A DNA stretch of 64,000 nt. Source: Mytilus californianus (taxonomy: Eukaryota > Mollusca > Bivalvia > Mytilida > Mytilidae). The notes below the pieces were generated by a model that saw only the letters and a program-made list of their open reading frames with translations, was not told where the DNA came from and did not search any database. Positions 15,101-30,100 of this stretch are shown piece by piece; position 1 is the first letter of the stretch; every line of letters begins with the position of its first letter. The DNA lies in contig NW_026262690.1 of assembly GCF_021869535.1 (NCBI RefSeq), forward strand, positions 65,294,995 to 65,358,994, read 5' to 3'. Both the position numbers and the translations under genes were made by a program.

Positions 15101-18100
15101 GAACAGTGGCAAAACACTCCTCTTTCTCTGCCTCCTTACCACTTGATGATTTTACAACTACACATCTAGGTTGGATACACTGGATATGTGTAAAAACCTG
15201 ATACAGTGGCAGAGTTGAATATAAAGCAGTAAAGAAGTTATAAATGAATGTGCATAGGAAATGGTGAAGTTTTCCTACATGGTTTATCATTTGTTGCCTG
15301 ACAAATGACCTGAAAGGCAAAACAACTACAGACAGACAATCACATGGATTCATCAATTTTTTTTATGGAAAAATCTAACAAAGAAATACAAGGTTGAAAT
15401 GAACAGTAAAAGCAGCTGGACTGCATAACATTTATATGATGTAATATAACTAGGTATAATAACTATCTCATGACCAAACTGAATAACTGGAAAATGATAA
15501 ATAGCATACAGTATACACATTACTTGTACTTAAATATAATTATATCTTTTTTCTCATTATGTTCAGCTCAGGTTTTAAAAAAATTTATTATATGTCAATT
15601 TTCCCAGTAAATCAATTTAATATTTTGTGCAATTTATAATACCACGGTAATTTCAAGTAATTTAGGAATTGAAAGTTTTTTATAAACTGAACTTCAAACT
15701 AAGTTTTGTTTATAAAATTATCAGAAACAAGTCAGAAAGATATGTATGACTGTCAATTCAGAAATCATTACAATGTTTTCAATATTGCAAAAGTTGCAAC
15801 AGATAAGTATTGCAATAATTAGATCTTAAGTTTTAAATTCTTATAGCATTATATTTCAATGCAGTCTGATCTGAAATTGTATTGATCAATCCAACGTTTT
15901 TCTATCTTTCTCAATTAAAAAAAAAATGCACTGTAATTGCTTACAACAATTTCTTTGAACTCAACATCACCCATTTTTAACTAAGCATGACAAATGCAAA
16001 ATCATATAACATTCCTCTTATGGAAGCAATGATAGTGTTTGTTAGCATACAAGTTAAAATGTGAAGGACACCACATATTAAATTTTGTACTGAGTTACCT
16101 TTACGGTAAATTACCCAGATTGCTTGAGGGTGTATCAAGCCATGATCATAACAAATAAAGACACCAAACACCCACAATTATGTTAATGTATCGAACCAAA
16201 TTTGAATGCTACTAGTTCTACATAACTTTGTCATTCATAAATGATTTCAGAGTCTGAAGAACATAACATAATTGTGTCTGTGTTATGTTTTTTATTGTCA
16301 TAAATTTTTGTTCAAAATTTTTTATTTATCTTTTCAATATCATTTCAATTCTTGGTTGAAATTTTTTTTCCTTTTGAATCAGTATGGGCAAAAAATTGTT
16401 GATAACTGTACTTTTTATCAGAAGGTTGAATTAAAGCATTTCTGTTTTGCCTTTGATCTACAGGCTTAAAAATAGGCGTTAACTTCAAATCGATCTTGTC
16501 ACATATATCTGTCAATTTCTGGTTATCTTTACACCAAAATAAATGACAATCTATTTTATCTCCTAAGTTAAAGAAATAATCTGACCTATCTACCTGCTTT
16601 ACCATTGACCAGTCCTTGGTCTATTTAAGAATTACTGATTTATAACTTCAAAGGAAATTCAAGGTAACACCTTACAAAAACTGACCTCAATTATTATTAC
16701 ATTGCTACTGAACTTTGAGCAAGGCCACCAAAGCTAAATTGAGTATTATATTGCACCTATCTGCAATTCTTAAATTATCATCTTATCAAAGTAGGCCTTT
16801 TCGTGGGTCAACATAATTGTCGAAGATTGACCTTTATAAGTACCTCTTTCACCTCATCAAACCGAAACTTCCAATGAATTGAAAAGCTCATACTTGCCTA
16901 GCTAAACTATGTTTTGTGAATTCAAAATCAAACCAGATAACTAAATTAATCATGATTTAAAATTGAGTTACTCCCCTTTGTATATTTAAGCAACATCAAT
17001 AAAAGTTTTAAATTATTGATGAAAATAATTTAGTTTTTGCACTTTAGCTATTCAAATGTTGTTTACATGTAAAAAATATTTTTTTAATCTGAAATTGAAA
17101 TGCCAACATTTTGTGAAATTTACATTTGTATATCTGATATGTTTACAGTGTGAGAAAATCAACAAATAAAGCATGAATAATTGGACAACCTTTGATCCAA
17201 AACCAACATTTAAGGTATCTTGTTCAGGTAGAAAATTAAACATATTGAAAGTGATAACTTGTTATGGCATTCTGCCAAACAAACAACACCTCAAACTTAC
17301 CTGAATTTGTTTATCTTTATATAAAACACATCAAACTTAATTTTAAATTCATTGCAAATTCAATAAGTTTCTGACATGTTACAAATACCTTATCTTTCAC
17401 ACCACAGAATGAAAATAAACACCATTATAGATTGTGATATATTAAATTATTAAGGTAAATTTAAAGTGTCCTTTGGTAACACAGAGTACCGCATGGAAAG
17501 TTCAATATGGTTATTTTCCATAATATTGGACATAACAATTAACTAGTCTGTCACCATAGCTGTCAAATTCTGACACTTTACTTAATAATTTTACATTAAT
17601 ACATGTTTCATTGAATACAAATATTAACTTCTGTGAAAATATAGGCTCCTGTGACTGTAATGTTTTATAGATTGTGGCTGTAACATAGGAATTTCAGGAC
17701 CTGTTTGACTTATTCCTTATTCTTAGAAATTAAGATTTTTCAGCTTAATATTGAAAATCAGAGATAACAATATATCACGAACTCATTCATTGTTAAAATA
17801 AATGGAGAATGTGTCCATGGGACAAAGATGATGCCCCTGCTTGCATATAACATTATAAAGGGACATAACTTAAGAGCAGTAAAAGTGACGCCACCCAAAT
17901 TTGAACTTAATCTGAGTTTTGTGTCAATAAGCATTCTGTATAAGTTTCCTAACATTTAGTTGAAGCAATCTAAAGTTAGAGAACGGAAACCAATTTTGGG
18001 ATGTACATACACAGACAGACAAGGGTAACACCTAATGCCCTCACCGATGAAGGCAGGGGCATAAAAAGTTAAATATTTAGAAATCTGAGTTTTTCAGTAA

Positions 18101-21100
18101 AAACTTAATTATTGATGCCGAAGATGGTTACCGGTAGATGACAAATTTTGAACCCTGTATTCATTCTACTTTGTAAACATAAAATGTACTTACATAAAAT
18201 TTTTTGTCATTGTCATCACAGTTATATTCCTTAGCCATTACTGAGCAAGCTATGATGAGTATCTCAAACTTTCCTACACAAAAATTTAACCAATAATATG
18301 AGCTGTGTCAGGAGACCTCCTGTTGTCATTTTAGACAAAGTACCTGACTTGAAATCAAAATAGGGTCAAGTAGAACCTCTTCAAACAATACAATATATTA
18401 AACATTTAGTGAATGGTCCCCATCCTGTCCTTATTTAATAAATTCCTCCTACTTTGGTCCATGAAATTGACAAGCTAATAGTTGGACGTCACAGTCTATG
18501 TTCGGAGGGTATATTACATCAAATTGTAACAAATCTATTTCAAAACTATTTGTTTTACATATCGTCAATATCAGGGTCAAAATTTAAACATGTTCTTTTA
18601 CAAATGATGTTCAAAGGTGCAGTTATACCTTGGAAGATCATTTACTTTTTAAATATTTTTTTAAAGATAAATCATCAACCCACGATGTCAGGCTCAAGTT
18701 TCTTACTTTATCCTGGTTCCTAACAATAAAGTAGGATATCGATGAGGAAACAGTAAGCCTTTACTTGTCAAACTTCTAATCAAACAATAAGATTTCTTAA
18801 ACTGACTGGGATGAATTCTATTCACATTATTCATACATTGACATGTTAGAAATATCAAAATAATATGCTTAGTCCTTAATTTCAAACTAATATCCTTTTT
18901 TTATGTCATTTTGGGAATTTGGTGTTTAGGCAGATCTGTCATAGTCTCTGTAAAATTTATTTAAAACTTTTCTATAATTTGTGTAATTTTGTTTATATAT
19001 TTGGCTATTATTGATGACCATAATATATTGACCTATAGGTGAATTTTTAAGTGTCATTTGATTATTGTCTCATTGATAATCCTTATACCCAGATTTGATA
19101 TAAAAATAATGAGATGTGTTAAGATTAGCAGATTAAACAACTATCTACCAAAGACAAAATGATAAGAGGGTAAATAACTGCAGGCCACTGTGCAGTCTTC
19201 AATAACGGGTAAAGGCCCAAACTGTAAGAAAACTATAAAACTCTCACTTCAAAATTAAAATTAAAAAGAGATAACAAAACAATGCAAGTAACTCAAAATC
19301 AAATGAAAGAATTTAACTCTTCATATTCATACTAAGGATAATATCCAAAGAAATAACAAGTGAACATAAGAGCATATATTTCATGTGTTCAGTAAGATAG
19401 TCTAGGCTTTTTTCATCAATAATGGTATAACATATCTATGTAAGTGACAAAAGTACAAAATGTGAGCAGAAAACTAAATCTATAAAAAAACCACTGATAA
19501 AATCCTTTCAACCACAAGGTGAACTCTTTAGGTGTTAAATCTGACCACAAATACCTAACTTTGAATCATATCCAAATTAGAACTCATTATTACTTAACTC
19601 TATAAAAATGTCTTAAAACTGATCGAACATAAAGAATTGATATATTCAAAGCTATGTTCAACATTGAGTTACTGGTAAACTGAAAAATGTTTTTGTGAAA
19701 TTGACCCTTCAAAAATCATTCAAAAGGTGGTAAGAATTCATTGGTCACAGAATTTCCTGAAAAGATTAACCCACTAGTTAACTCTGTGTTTAAACACCTG
19801 ATCTTCAGCAACCAAACTGGTGGTCGTAACTTCAGGAGTAATAATTACGCAACAAAGATAATGGCCTACAGCATACCATGTAACAACATTCACTGAATTT
19901 TCATTCCGGCGGAAAAGTAAGGATAGGTTCCCTCCTTCAATTACCATCGTCATTCAAAATGTCATTTCTTTCAAGTATGGTCAATTTCACCTTTAAACCT
20001 AATTAAAGTGATAAAATTTAGTTCATAAAGGTAATTTATTTATGAATTAAAGTACTTTTGGACAAACTAGGCTAATTATAAACTGACTATTGATGGTAAT
20101 TAGAGGTCGGTGACAATGTCCACCCATAACGGCAGGGAACTCGACTGTCTTACATCATTCTGTCTTCCTGTACCCTCCTACCATTTAGTTAAATTTATGT
20201 CTTTTGAAGTCGATTGAAGAAACATGTTTTTAGTGAATACAAATTTACTTATACCCTGTTCCCTATCATAATTTTCAATATAACATTTTTATCCTTATTT
20301 GATAAAATATGAATAATGTTATAAACAGAATTACAAAAACTATTTATAAACCTTGAGCAAAAACATTTTTTTTATAAATGATTTACCTTTGCTGAAAGCT
20401 AAACACATATTTCCAAATTTTTACCACAAAATTTACCTGCATGTTGCTACTGCTTACACAAGTCATGTTTTATGTTTTCTGCTTCAATTACTCCAGGATT
20501 AGATGTTATTTAATTAATTTCCCAAAATTTTATGCAATCAAATATGTCTTGCATGGTTTGTTTTAATTGTTGAATGCAGCTATTAGAAACCGCAAGGTCA
20601 ACACACTTTAATATAAACCACTATTGTATGACATAATTATAGCCTGTTTATTAAATTTTATATCTGGCAAAAGAATCAGTGAAAGGATTATAAAATGTGA
20701 AGTGTTTGATCAGTTATACCTATCTAAATTAAAGGTATAGCAATATCCAAGCAATATACAATTCATACAACGTTAATAAGTACCTTGTATTCAAATCATA
20801 TTTAATTCAACTTTTTTTTTAAAACATGAAACATTCCACGTTGAGGTATTCATCATGAAACATGAGATATACCATTGGGCATTCACAGAAAAACATGTTA
20901 CATGTATCTCCCATTAGATATTCATAGTATGTATTAAAGGGATATGCAAAAGGACAGCAACTAAACCACAGAATAAAACTGAAGACGGTATATGAAACAT
21001 ATAGTTTGGATCCATAGGCTAAATAAGGAGGGGATGAGACTGCCAAAAATATAGATTCCACCACAGCAACAAGTGTGTAACGATATTTCTCCACTCGAGA

Positions 21101-24100
21101 CAGTTAAATTTTGATATTTAAAGCGCAAGGCTTGCAGAGCTTTTTAAATAATTAAAATTTAACTGTTCAGAGTGGAGAAATATCGTAATACACAAGTTAT
21201 AATAGTGGAATATGTTTCTCTAATGATTTTTATCCTTCCTTTTCAAAAGATTTGCAGAAAGTTGTGTTCTTTATATGTGACGTCATCAGGCATGGTTGAC
21301 CTTTTTCGTGACGTCACAATAGGAAATTCAGAAGAAACCAAGAAAATTTGACGTCATAATTAAAATTCGATCAATCATTTGCCGAGAACAGACATTTCAC
21401 TAGTGAGGAGAACAATTTTTTCACAATCGGTTGGGAAATGTGAAAATAGTGAAAAAATTTGAGATGTTGAGTTTTATCACTGCATCTAGATCTTGCATTT
21501 CAGAATTACACCCAGCACTATAATATAACATTCATTGCAAAAAGCAGGTTACAGATCCTGAAAGTTCTAAGTGCAAAAGCAGTTAAGTCAATTCATAAAT
21601 ACACATCATGAAAAATTACCAGGACTTAAATTACAAAAAACAATGGCTAAATGATTTTTATATGCTTAAATTTTCTATCCTCTATTCAGAATCCTTCTAT
21701 CAACAAAACAACACAACATTAAGTAAAGTATACTGCACCAGTAATGAAAACTAAAAAGGAAACTAGTTCTTCTAAAAACAAGAAAAAAACTTCAAATAAA
21801 AATGAAAAAATGACACTGAAGTTTAGTGCGCTTAAATATGATCTGTCAATTTAATTGAGATATTGATTTCAGGAAAAGAATAGTAGTATGTGGGGGTTCC
21901 ATATGACAAATTTTCTATCAAACGACACATCTTTGAGATGTCTTCATCAAAAGTGAAGGATATACTTGAGGCAGTATTTTATTACAAATCCTTCCAGGTG
22001 AGTACTTATATACATTTATGACGGGTACTTGACATGTTTCATTAAAGTAATTTCAAATACAAACAAAATATCCATCATTTAGTAAAATAATCAGATTTCA
22101 GTGGTAAACTTTTCAAAAATAAACACCCCCTCCTCCAAAAAATCTAAAAACATTGAAAATAAACTACCACATCAGAAATTTTAAATATAATTTTTTTTTG
22201 TCTCACCTTTACAGACGTTTTCATGGCACAGCAATAACTAGACCTTCTATTCATTTAGAAATTTTATAAAACTGTACCCACATGCATCTCCACTGAATAC
22301 AGGGTAAATTGGTTTCAACAAGAAACTGTGATATAAGTTAACACAAGATACATAAACTTATAAGTTTTCCAGTACATACTTATTAAACCATGCCCAAAAT
22401 AACTAAAATGACAATAACAAATTATCACAAGGTAAAAGATACACTGTTATGTAATAACATTAAATGTCAATTGTTCCAAAAACATCATCCCCTGCTAAGT
22501 TATAGTGTCATGACAAAAAAGTGAGTCAGAACTAGTACATAAACACTGCACTACAGTACTTGTACCTAGATTAAATAATGAAACCGTTCTAAATTCCACT
22601 TAAGTCTTTCAAACAGCATAAACAATCTATCGTTTCTGATTAAAGACAGGACGGCTGTCCAGTTCAAATAAATGAAAAAAGATAAAATTCCATGTTATGA
22701 CCCTGGTGCAACTGTTGACGTTAGAACCAAAATATGGCTCATTTATTCAATTATCTTTGGAATAACCGAAACATAATCAAGTGTATATATTCTTTTTCTC
22801 TGTTTGCTCCATCATTCTTGTATCACACAATAGAGGAAAAGAAGGAGTGAATAAACAGCATGTTAAAGCCATATCCATTTATCTGCCTAAAACATTCATC
22901 CTGTGAAAAGGAACGAACACAATTAAAACCATTGCCAAAATGAATCTCTAAAATATAATAAGCAGCACTGAAAATATGAGTACCAGGTACCAACTTTAAT
23001 ACAATTGTACAACTATTCATAACTATATTTTAGAATTGTATTCAGAATTGATCACACCTTACTTACATTTAAAAAAGTTGGTCAGGGGGTGAATATCACA
23101 AAATAGTTTTACTAGACTCATAATGTTTATGCATACCTCTTGATAAGATAGATGCAAATTTCAATTGAAGACCACTTCATTCAAAGATAAGGATAATGTA
23201 ACATCACAGAAAATATACAAAACACTTCAGCAGAGAATTATAAACATCACCAATAGCTGCGACAAGAATGTAAAGTGAATAACATCAATCTACAGACGAG
23301 ACCTGATATAGTACTTCTAAATATGGTACAATATCAGTACAAAACAATTTGTAACGATAATACATGTATTACTAAGTATGGTGCTATCTAACAGGTTAAT
23401 CAAGGTCACATACTTAAATAACAAGATATTTAGTTATTAGAGGATTTTGTACTTATTTGCCCTATCAATGAATAGGAATAAAAAAAAATGTGGAATATTC
23501 TTTAATGGATAATCATCATTTAGACAGTAACCCAACAACACAAAAAAGGTAAAAAGACATGTAGAAGTCAACATACAGTCTTCAGCAATACTGATGTCTA
23601 TGCAATATTTAAAGCTCTAAATTGTGCCAAGGTCTAAAAAAATGAACATATTTAACAGAGATAGAAATTTAAATCATGCAAAATAGTGATGAAATTCAGG
23701 AAAATTTCACTTTGACTATGTTTATGGCAATATCAAAAACTTCTGGACTAAATTGGAATGTGCATGTATTACAACCTCAAATTTCTTTGAGGTTCTACTT
23801 TATAGACATGTTTACAGATTTTATCATAAAAAAGAACATACTTTTTTATATGCTTATCTTTACAATCACTTCTTGAAAACTTTTCTTAATGCAGTACTTC
23901 AGTCTATCTCACATGAAAGATCTTCCTTTACTGATAGATACATAATATTTGACTCTAGCATTGTCATGGTAGGATTTTATTCTGCATCCTTTATAAAATG
24001 CCTTATTAAAGCTACTTAAAATTTTTCTGCGTATGTTTTAAGCTCTGTGCTGTAACATAGTTATTTCCATCATACAACTAACGTGTATAAAATGCCACAG

Positions 24101-27100
24101 TATCTGATTCATCCCTGTGAATCACCATTACCTTTGAACATCCCCCTTTTTTTTCTCCAACTTTAATTTTTGTGATATCACTTGTGACGACTGTCAATGG
24201 CTGAGTAACGTCTGACTGGTTTTTTCAGACATGAAAATATTTTAATGAATCAAATGAAATACTCTTTAAGCAACCTATTGACCTTAAATAAGAGCAAAAC
24301 ATATTTCATGGTTGACCTATAACTTTAAATAAGTAATTTGTAGAAACACCAACGAATAATGCTAAATAGAGAAAATTTGACCATAAACCACAAAATAAAA
24401 TATATTTCATTTCCTTATAAGAGGGTAGAAAATAAGTCTTTTATATGATTTGTAATAAAAACATTTTACCATTTATTTTATAGTGATGACAAATAAGATT
24501 TCAATTATCCATTAGATGCCATCAGGTTCCCAATTATCACAAACTATCTTTATGTCCCTGTAAACCAAATGACAATGTAATGGGATTGACCCTGGTGTGA
24601 ACCAAGTACACCTAAATTTTCAATAAGTTTTGAATGGATTTGATTCTTTTTTTAAAATATTTTTACTGGATTTTAATTCACTCTTTTTTTCTTTTCTGTG
24701 AACACAGAAAAGTTGATTGAAAATTTTTCTCCAAAAAAGGAAACAAAAATGTAATGGCCTAAAGAGGATTATAATATAATTGTATGAAAGTAAAATTTTT
24801 TATTTTTTTTTTTTTTATTGTTGAGTTTTTCAAATCATGCAGATGTTTTACTTAAAAAGAACTTAACCCTGAAAGTTCATTAAAAAACAAACTCTTGTAT
24901 TAAACGCATTTGAAATCAACAATGGTATTGGTTTGAATAAATCAGTTATGATCTCCATTGCAGATCTCGTATCTGTTCCAAATGCTTTACAATACTTTAC
25001 TAAATCATCGAAACAAAATTGAACTCAGTGCTAGAGATTAAGTTTAATGCAATCAAAAACCCAGCTAGTCTCCCCCTGAAAAAATAAAACTCTTTTCAAA
25101 GATTATCACCAAATGACATCTTGCAAATGGAAGATTACAGTCCATTTTAACCACTTTGCTATAAAACCTCTGTTGGATACTGTTCCAAAATCCTTGGATC
25201 TTCATCATGTGTAATTTTATAGATTTAAATATTTGAACTGAATGTTTTCAAAGTACAGTCACCTAGCTCACAACCAGTATTGTTACTACAAAATGTATCA
25301 ATCACTTCAAAATACAATGGTTAGTTAACACAGAATGACATATGTGATATCTCCATTGGGTCTTCATTTCACCCCTTGCATTTACCGCTGGGCTTACTGT
25401 GATATCAACAAACTTTTCTGTCTTTTTATAGAAATGAATAACCTTAAATCATGGTCAACTTTATATTTTAAGACAACTAAAAAAGAATACCACAGTTAAG
25501 TAAAATGAAAAAAAAATTGCTAAGTACCGTTACTACCAAACTGTTTACTTATTTAGTTATGGGCCATTATTTTTCTGACTGATTACACGTAAATTCAAAG
25601 ATTTACCTTAATATATTTTATCAAGGATATTTAAAAAATCAATAATATACTTTTTCCTGCTTCACAAATTTTGATTAAAAGCCTAATAAAAAACCATCAT
25701 ATTTACTTTGAAAACACTCACCTGACTTACTAGTGTTGATGTTTTTATATCCTCAGCAAATAATAAGCACACTTTAATCATTCATAAAAAACGAACATTG
25801 TAAAACATTCAATCAAAGAAAAGTAAAACGATTTGTGGTATTTGTGGTTTTTACCTGCATGTGTCAATTTCTGTCCGATTTCTTGCCGGTTTTTGGTTGG
25901 TACAATAAAACTACCTGGTGCAATACAATCAATATGCAGCCAGGGTCACATGATCGCCCAATTTAAACTGTACGAAGCCCACAATAATTTGAAGTGCATT
26001 AATTCAGTGCAGGTATATGTAATCTATATGGTCCAGTTGGGTATATTAACAATTGCAAAAGGTAAAAAATATACTGCTTTTTCAGAAGTGGAAAAATATT
26101 TAAAAAAATCTTGGTTAACTGTATCCAAACAACTTGTCAGATTTACACAGTAACTATGCTGTGGTACAAATAGAAAATTTGATTACATTTTTTAGACAAA
26201 CCTTTCAGTGATCCAGTTACCCTAGCTGTTTTTAAACAAATATTTAATCAGATCTAAATGTTTTTATCTCTTTATAAAAATAACAGAAAAAGATTTTTTA
26301 TAAAGTACAATAAAGACCATGAAGATTTTTTATTCAAATATTGTAAAGCCTTCAGCTGAATGATGACTTTCTATTGAAATAAACATGATTGTTGTTGATT
26401 ATACATCACCACAATAATGTGTTCTACATGACCTGTTCAAATCTAAAATTCAAATTAAGTGTAAATAAGATTCGTATATAACATTCTGTGGGAAAACCTC
26501 TTCATAGCAATTTTCCGTAACAAACGTAATCTGTAATGGAATTCAGTATCTTGTCAAGGAGATACAAGTTACATTCTTCAACTAGTGGCCTTGAGACAAG
26601 ACTGAACAGAGTTAGAAAAATATATATTTCTATAATTATGAAATATGAAAAACTACCAGTAATAATGAAATTGAACACATGATACAAGTTCATCCATTTT
26701 TTGAGAAAAATGAGGAAATATTCCATTCAATAATAAAAAAATCTGGTTAAAAATTGCCCTAAATGCTATAAGAAAAATAAATTTTCTTTTAGAGAAATTC
26801 ATGCATAGATCTAATTTGCCTTTTTTTCTGCTTAAATTATAACTGAAAGGGGTCTCAACATACCTATGCTAACCTTTTCTGATATCTGTGCTAAATATTA
26901 GTTCAAAAACAAAAAAAGCTAAATCAACATGTTCTTGTAAAAAATCTCGGTGAACCAAAATCTTTATCCATTAATTGTTTACCTAGGCAAAGTTCTAAAG
27001 AAAACCATATATCTCTCTAATACCAAAGTAGAGCACTTAATTAGAAATGGACAATCAGAAGACTCCTTTACAAAGATACTAAACAAAGAAGTAATTAATA

Positions 27101-30100
27101 AGGTCACAAATCACATTTAATATTATGTGTGACAGTTTTATCACCTTTATATTCTGATACATGTCAGAAAAACAATCAAATTCCAACCTCATTCTACACA
27201 AGATTAGGTCACCTTATGACCTGCTATTTAGATTATCTCCCCTTAAAGACCAATCTTAACAGGGCAATAGCCTGATTAAATGCCTTCTGTCACAATACTG
27301 ATAATTTTCTTCTTGCATGTCAAAGTCTATCAAATCTTTTTAAGATTACAATTCAATGTTTTTATTATAAGGACATCTATTGACCTCTAACTAACTTGAC
27401 AACATAATGGATGACCTTAAAACTTCAGTAAAATGTTTTTCATGTAGGTCTTATATGCTGACTATTTGCCAGACTTAACTTTGCGCAGCCCATGTTTTGG
27501 TAATGTCAATGAAAATTTGGTTAATAACTAAAAGTATACAGTGACCACAAGCTCACACTTTGAAATAATTCATGATTGTAACATATTACATTATTTAATG
27601 TAAGATAATAAAATAAATATTTTTCAACATTTACTTAAACAATGAAAATTCATGTTAATTAAATAACAGGATGTTTGCTTGCTTACATGAGCAAATGTTG
27701 AGAATTAAACTATAAAGTCTCTGTTTACTAAAATATTCAAATCGATAATTTGTTATGATAATATTATAACAGATTAGTAATCTATATGTATGAATTTTAA
27801 TACGAATTTCACCCCTCACGGTAGCTACCTCCTAGTGCCGTATCTATGATTATTGTCATACATACAATGGAATGTCTGATGTCACAAAATTAAACGTTCT
27901 ATTTACAAGTATGATTGTTAAAAATGACATGAAAATATCGGACAGTTACATATAGGTGTGTCCCCATAAATTTCTAAATACAATATTTGATTAAAACTGA
28001 AAATGACAACCAAAAGAAATACATCCTATTCCATATGTTTAAATAAAAGAGATATCATTATTAGCATGACATTTTAATAACATTAGTTTGCTTCATGCAT
28101 TCAAATGAACACAACAGGTCATGAACAGTCAATTATCAGCAACTCTGATTAACAGCCTTATAATAAATTGATTTTCAATATTTTTCATTAATGACCACAA
28201 TGAATTGTACGTTCATTCAAATTTCAGGAAATTTTATCCATCAATGAATATAGAATACAGTAAAGACCAATAAAACAGGCAACTGGCTACAATAAAATTA
28301 CATTATCTTCCACTCAAACCAAATTTACAAATAGGACTTGTCCTTCAAACAGAATAAATGAGTGATAGAAATTTATTCAATAAAATTTGATTACTATTTC
28401 ATTTTGATTTCCAGATAAATGTCACCTGGCAGCATGCACATATACAGGTGTTTGCCATATAAAGTGGGTACTCAATAAAGATTAAAATCTTTGATCCCTC
28501 CATATCAAAGTAGTATTAATAACAGTTTGTTTTAGGGATTATAAAGTATTGTTAGGCTAAATGAAAAGAAAAATAATATAATAAATCATAATTTGAAAGG
28601 TCAATCTTATATTTTGGCCATATTCCATTTTGAAAGATTGAAGCAGCTACAATAAACCACAACAGAAAGTATCATGCTTTGTAAACAGAAATACTTTGCA
28701 ACATAACAAAAATCAAAACAGCTTTAACATAATTGCTTCTCATTTAATGTAATTAGCTTTCTATGGGCCATTAGTTTTCTCTATTGTATTGTTTTACATT
28801 GTCTTATCAGAATATCCAGGGCCTTTTATAGATTACTATAAGCTGTGGGTTTTGCTCATTATTGAAGGCTGTATGATGAACTACAGCTTTCATGTCTCAT
28901 TGGCAATCATACCACAAGTCCTTATTTTTAAATTGATATTGTCACAACAGTTACTAAGTTCTATGCTAATATGCTTAACAAGGTAATTACTAGTATATTA
29001 TGTTAGATATGTTTAGAACTACTATTGCAATGTATTTGATTTCAGGTTGTGAATTTCAATGACGGAGGGACAGATTTACTTGGTAATTGTTGTCTGTTTC
29101 AAATCCACAAGACCAATAAAATTATTCAAACAGATATAGTTTAGCTACATACCACATTCCTTGAAGGTGGTGGACCTCTCATACCATTTCTAGATCGGCT
29201 TCTTTGACCTAAAAATAGACATCCAAAGTAAATAAACTATCAATTCGATTCATTTCCAACGTAACTTCTACCATGTTTAAAAACACACACATTTGATAAT
29301 AATATTACACATTATTCAGAAGTTTACCTCCAAGTTTTAACCAATAAGTAGTTCTAAGGTCTAATATCCTAAGTAAGGTCTCATCATTATAGAATATAGA
29401 GTCATTTAGTATATCATCAACCATTGTTACAGAGCTACATAATAATTCAATTCTAACTAAAGAATCAGCTTTATATCAAAAGTTCAAACCTTGAGGGTAC
29501 ATCAGTAACCAAAGAGTCAACTTCAAAGAGTTTCAACTTACATCACAAAAGATATATTTTAAATCTCTTCCTTATTTTAAATTTTAATCTGGTCAAACAT
29601 GTATGTTAACATGAGATATATTGGACTAATAAACTAACACTTTCAAAATTGTCCCCAGGACAGGTTCCCTTTGAAATTTTGTTCGTCTCTGACAGGTTGT
29701 TAAATTTTATTATTTTTGAACATTAATATAACATGTACAGTTGCATGTTATAAGAAATTATAGAACAATAAATGGGTATAAACTATCAATAAGACTCTTA
29801 TCACTTCCACATGATTAGAAATACTATAAACAACTTTGTTTACTTGTACTTGTGTGTGAGTCAGAAAGTTTTTAATTTGAAGGGATTATCCCCAATTAGG
29901 GTTAAAAATCAAACTCAAAGATGTTTCTTGTAAATGTCTTTAAATTTCATTTAAAGGTTAAAAGAATGAAACAAGACACTCTTTGTTCTTGTATCAAATT
30001 TCTCCTAAGTTTGTTACAAGTAGATTTTGTTTTCTTCAATGGAATTTACAAACCTTTTAATTCTGACAAAAACATAACTAAAAAAAGGTCATAACCATTT

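Larger units (their letters stand above)
7948..29152 (-). other. ASPP intron 5 (about 21 kb) with candidate internal start exons
   Basis: For the full-length transcript this is one intron from GTATGT at 29152-29147 to TTTTCAG at 7953-7948. It holds two candidate alternative start exons (13722-13618 and 18238-18194), the tandem duplication near 15 kb, a mollusc dispersed repeat at 17.8-18.1 kb, a foldback element and CRE cluster at 21.1-21.4 kb, and mussel-type repeat fragments at 8.4, 19.1 and 28.8 kb. Between these I see only AT-rich, homopolymer-rich sequence without convincing coding content, including about 9.0-13.5, 22-25.7 and 26.2-28.7 kb. Confidence 0.75.

Noticed and set aside
25712-25770. 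Strong donor GTCAG|GTGAGT preceded by TATAAAAAC on the minus strand
   Set aside because: No start codon in the usable frame; it could be a non-coding leader, but nothing else supports it.
25854-25859. ATGCAG followed by GTAAAA on the minus strand, phase 0, as another start exon
   Set aside because: Only two codons and a poor donor; expected by chance in a 21-kb intron.
25833-26153. A 106-codon plus-strand frame
   Set aside because: No family resemblance or conserved motif; it lies in an AT-rich intron.
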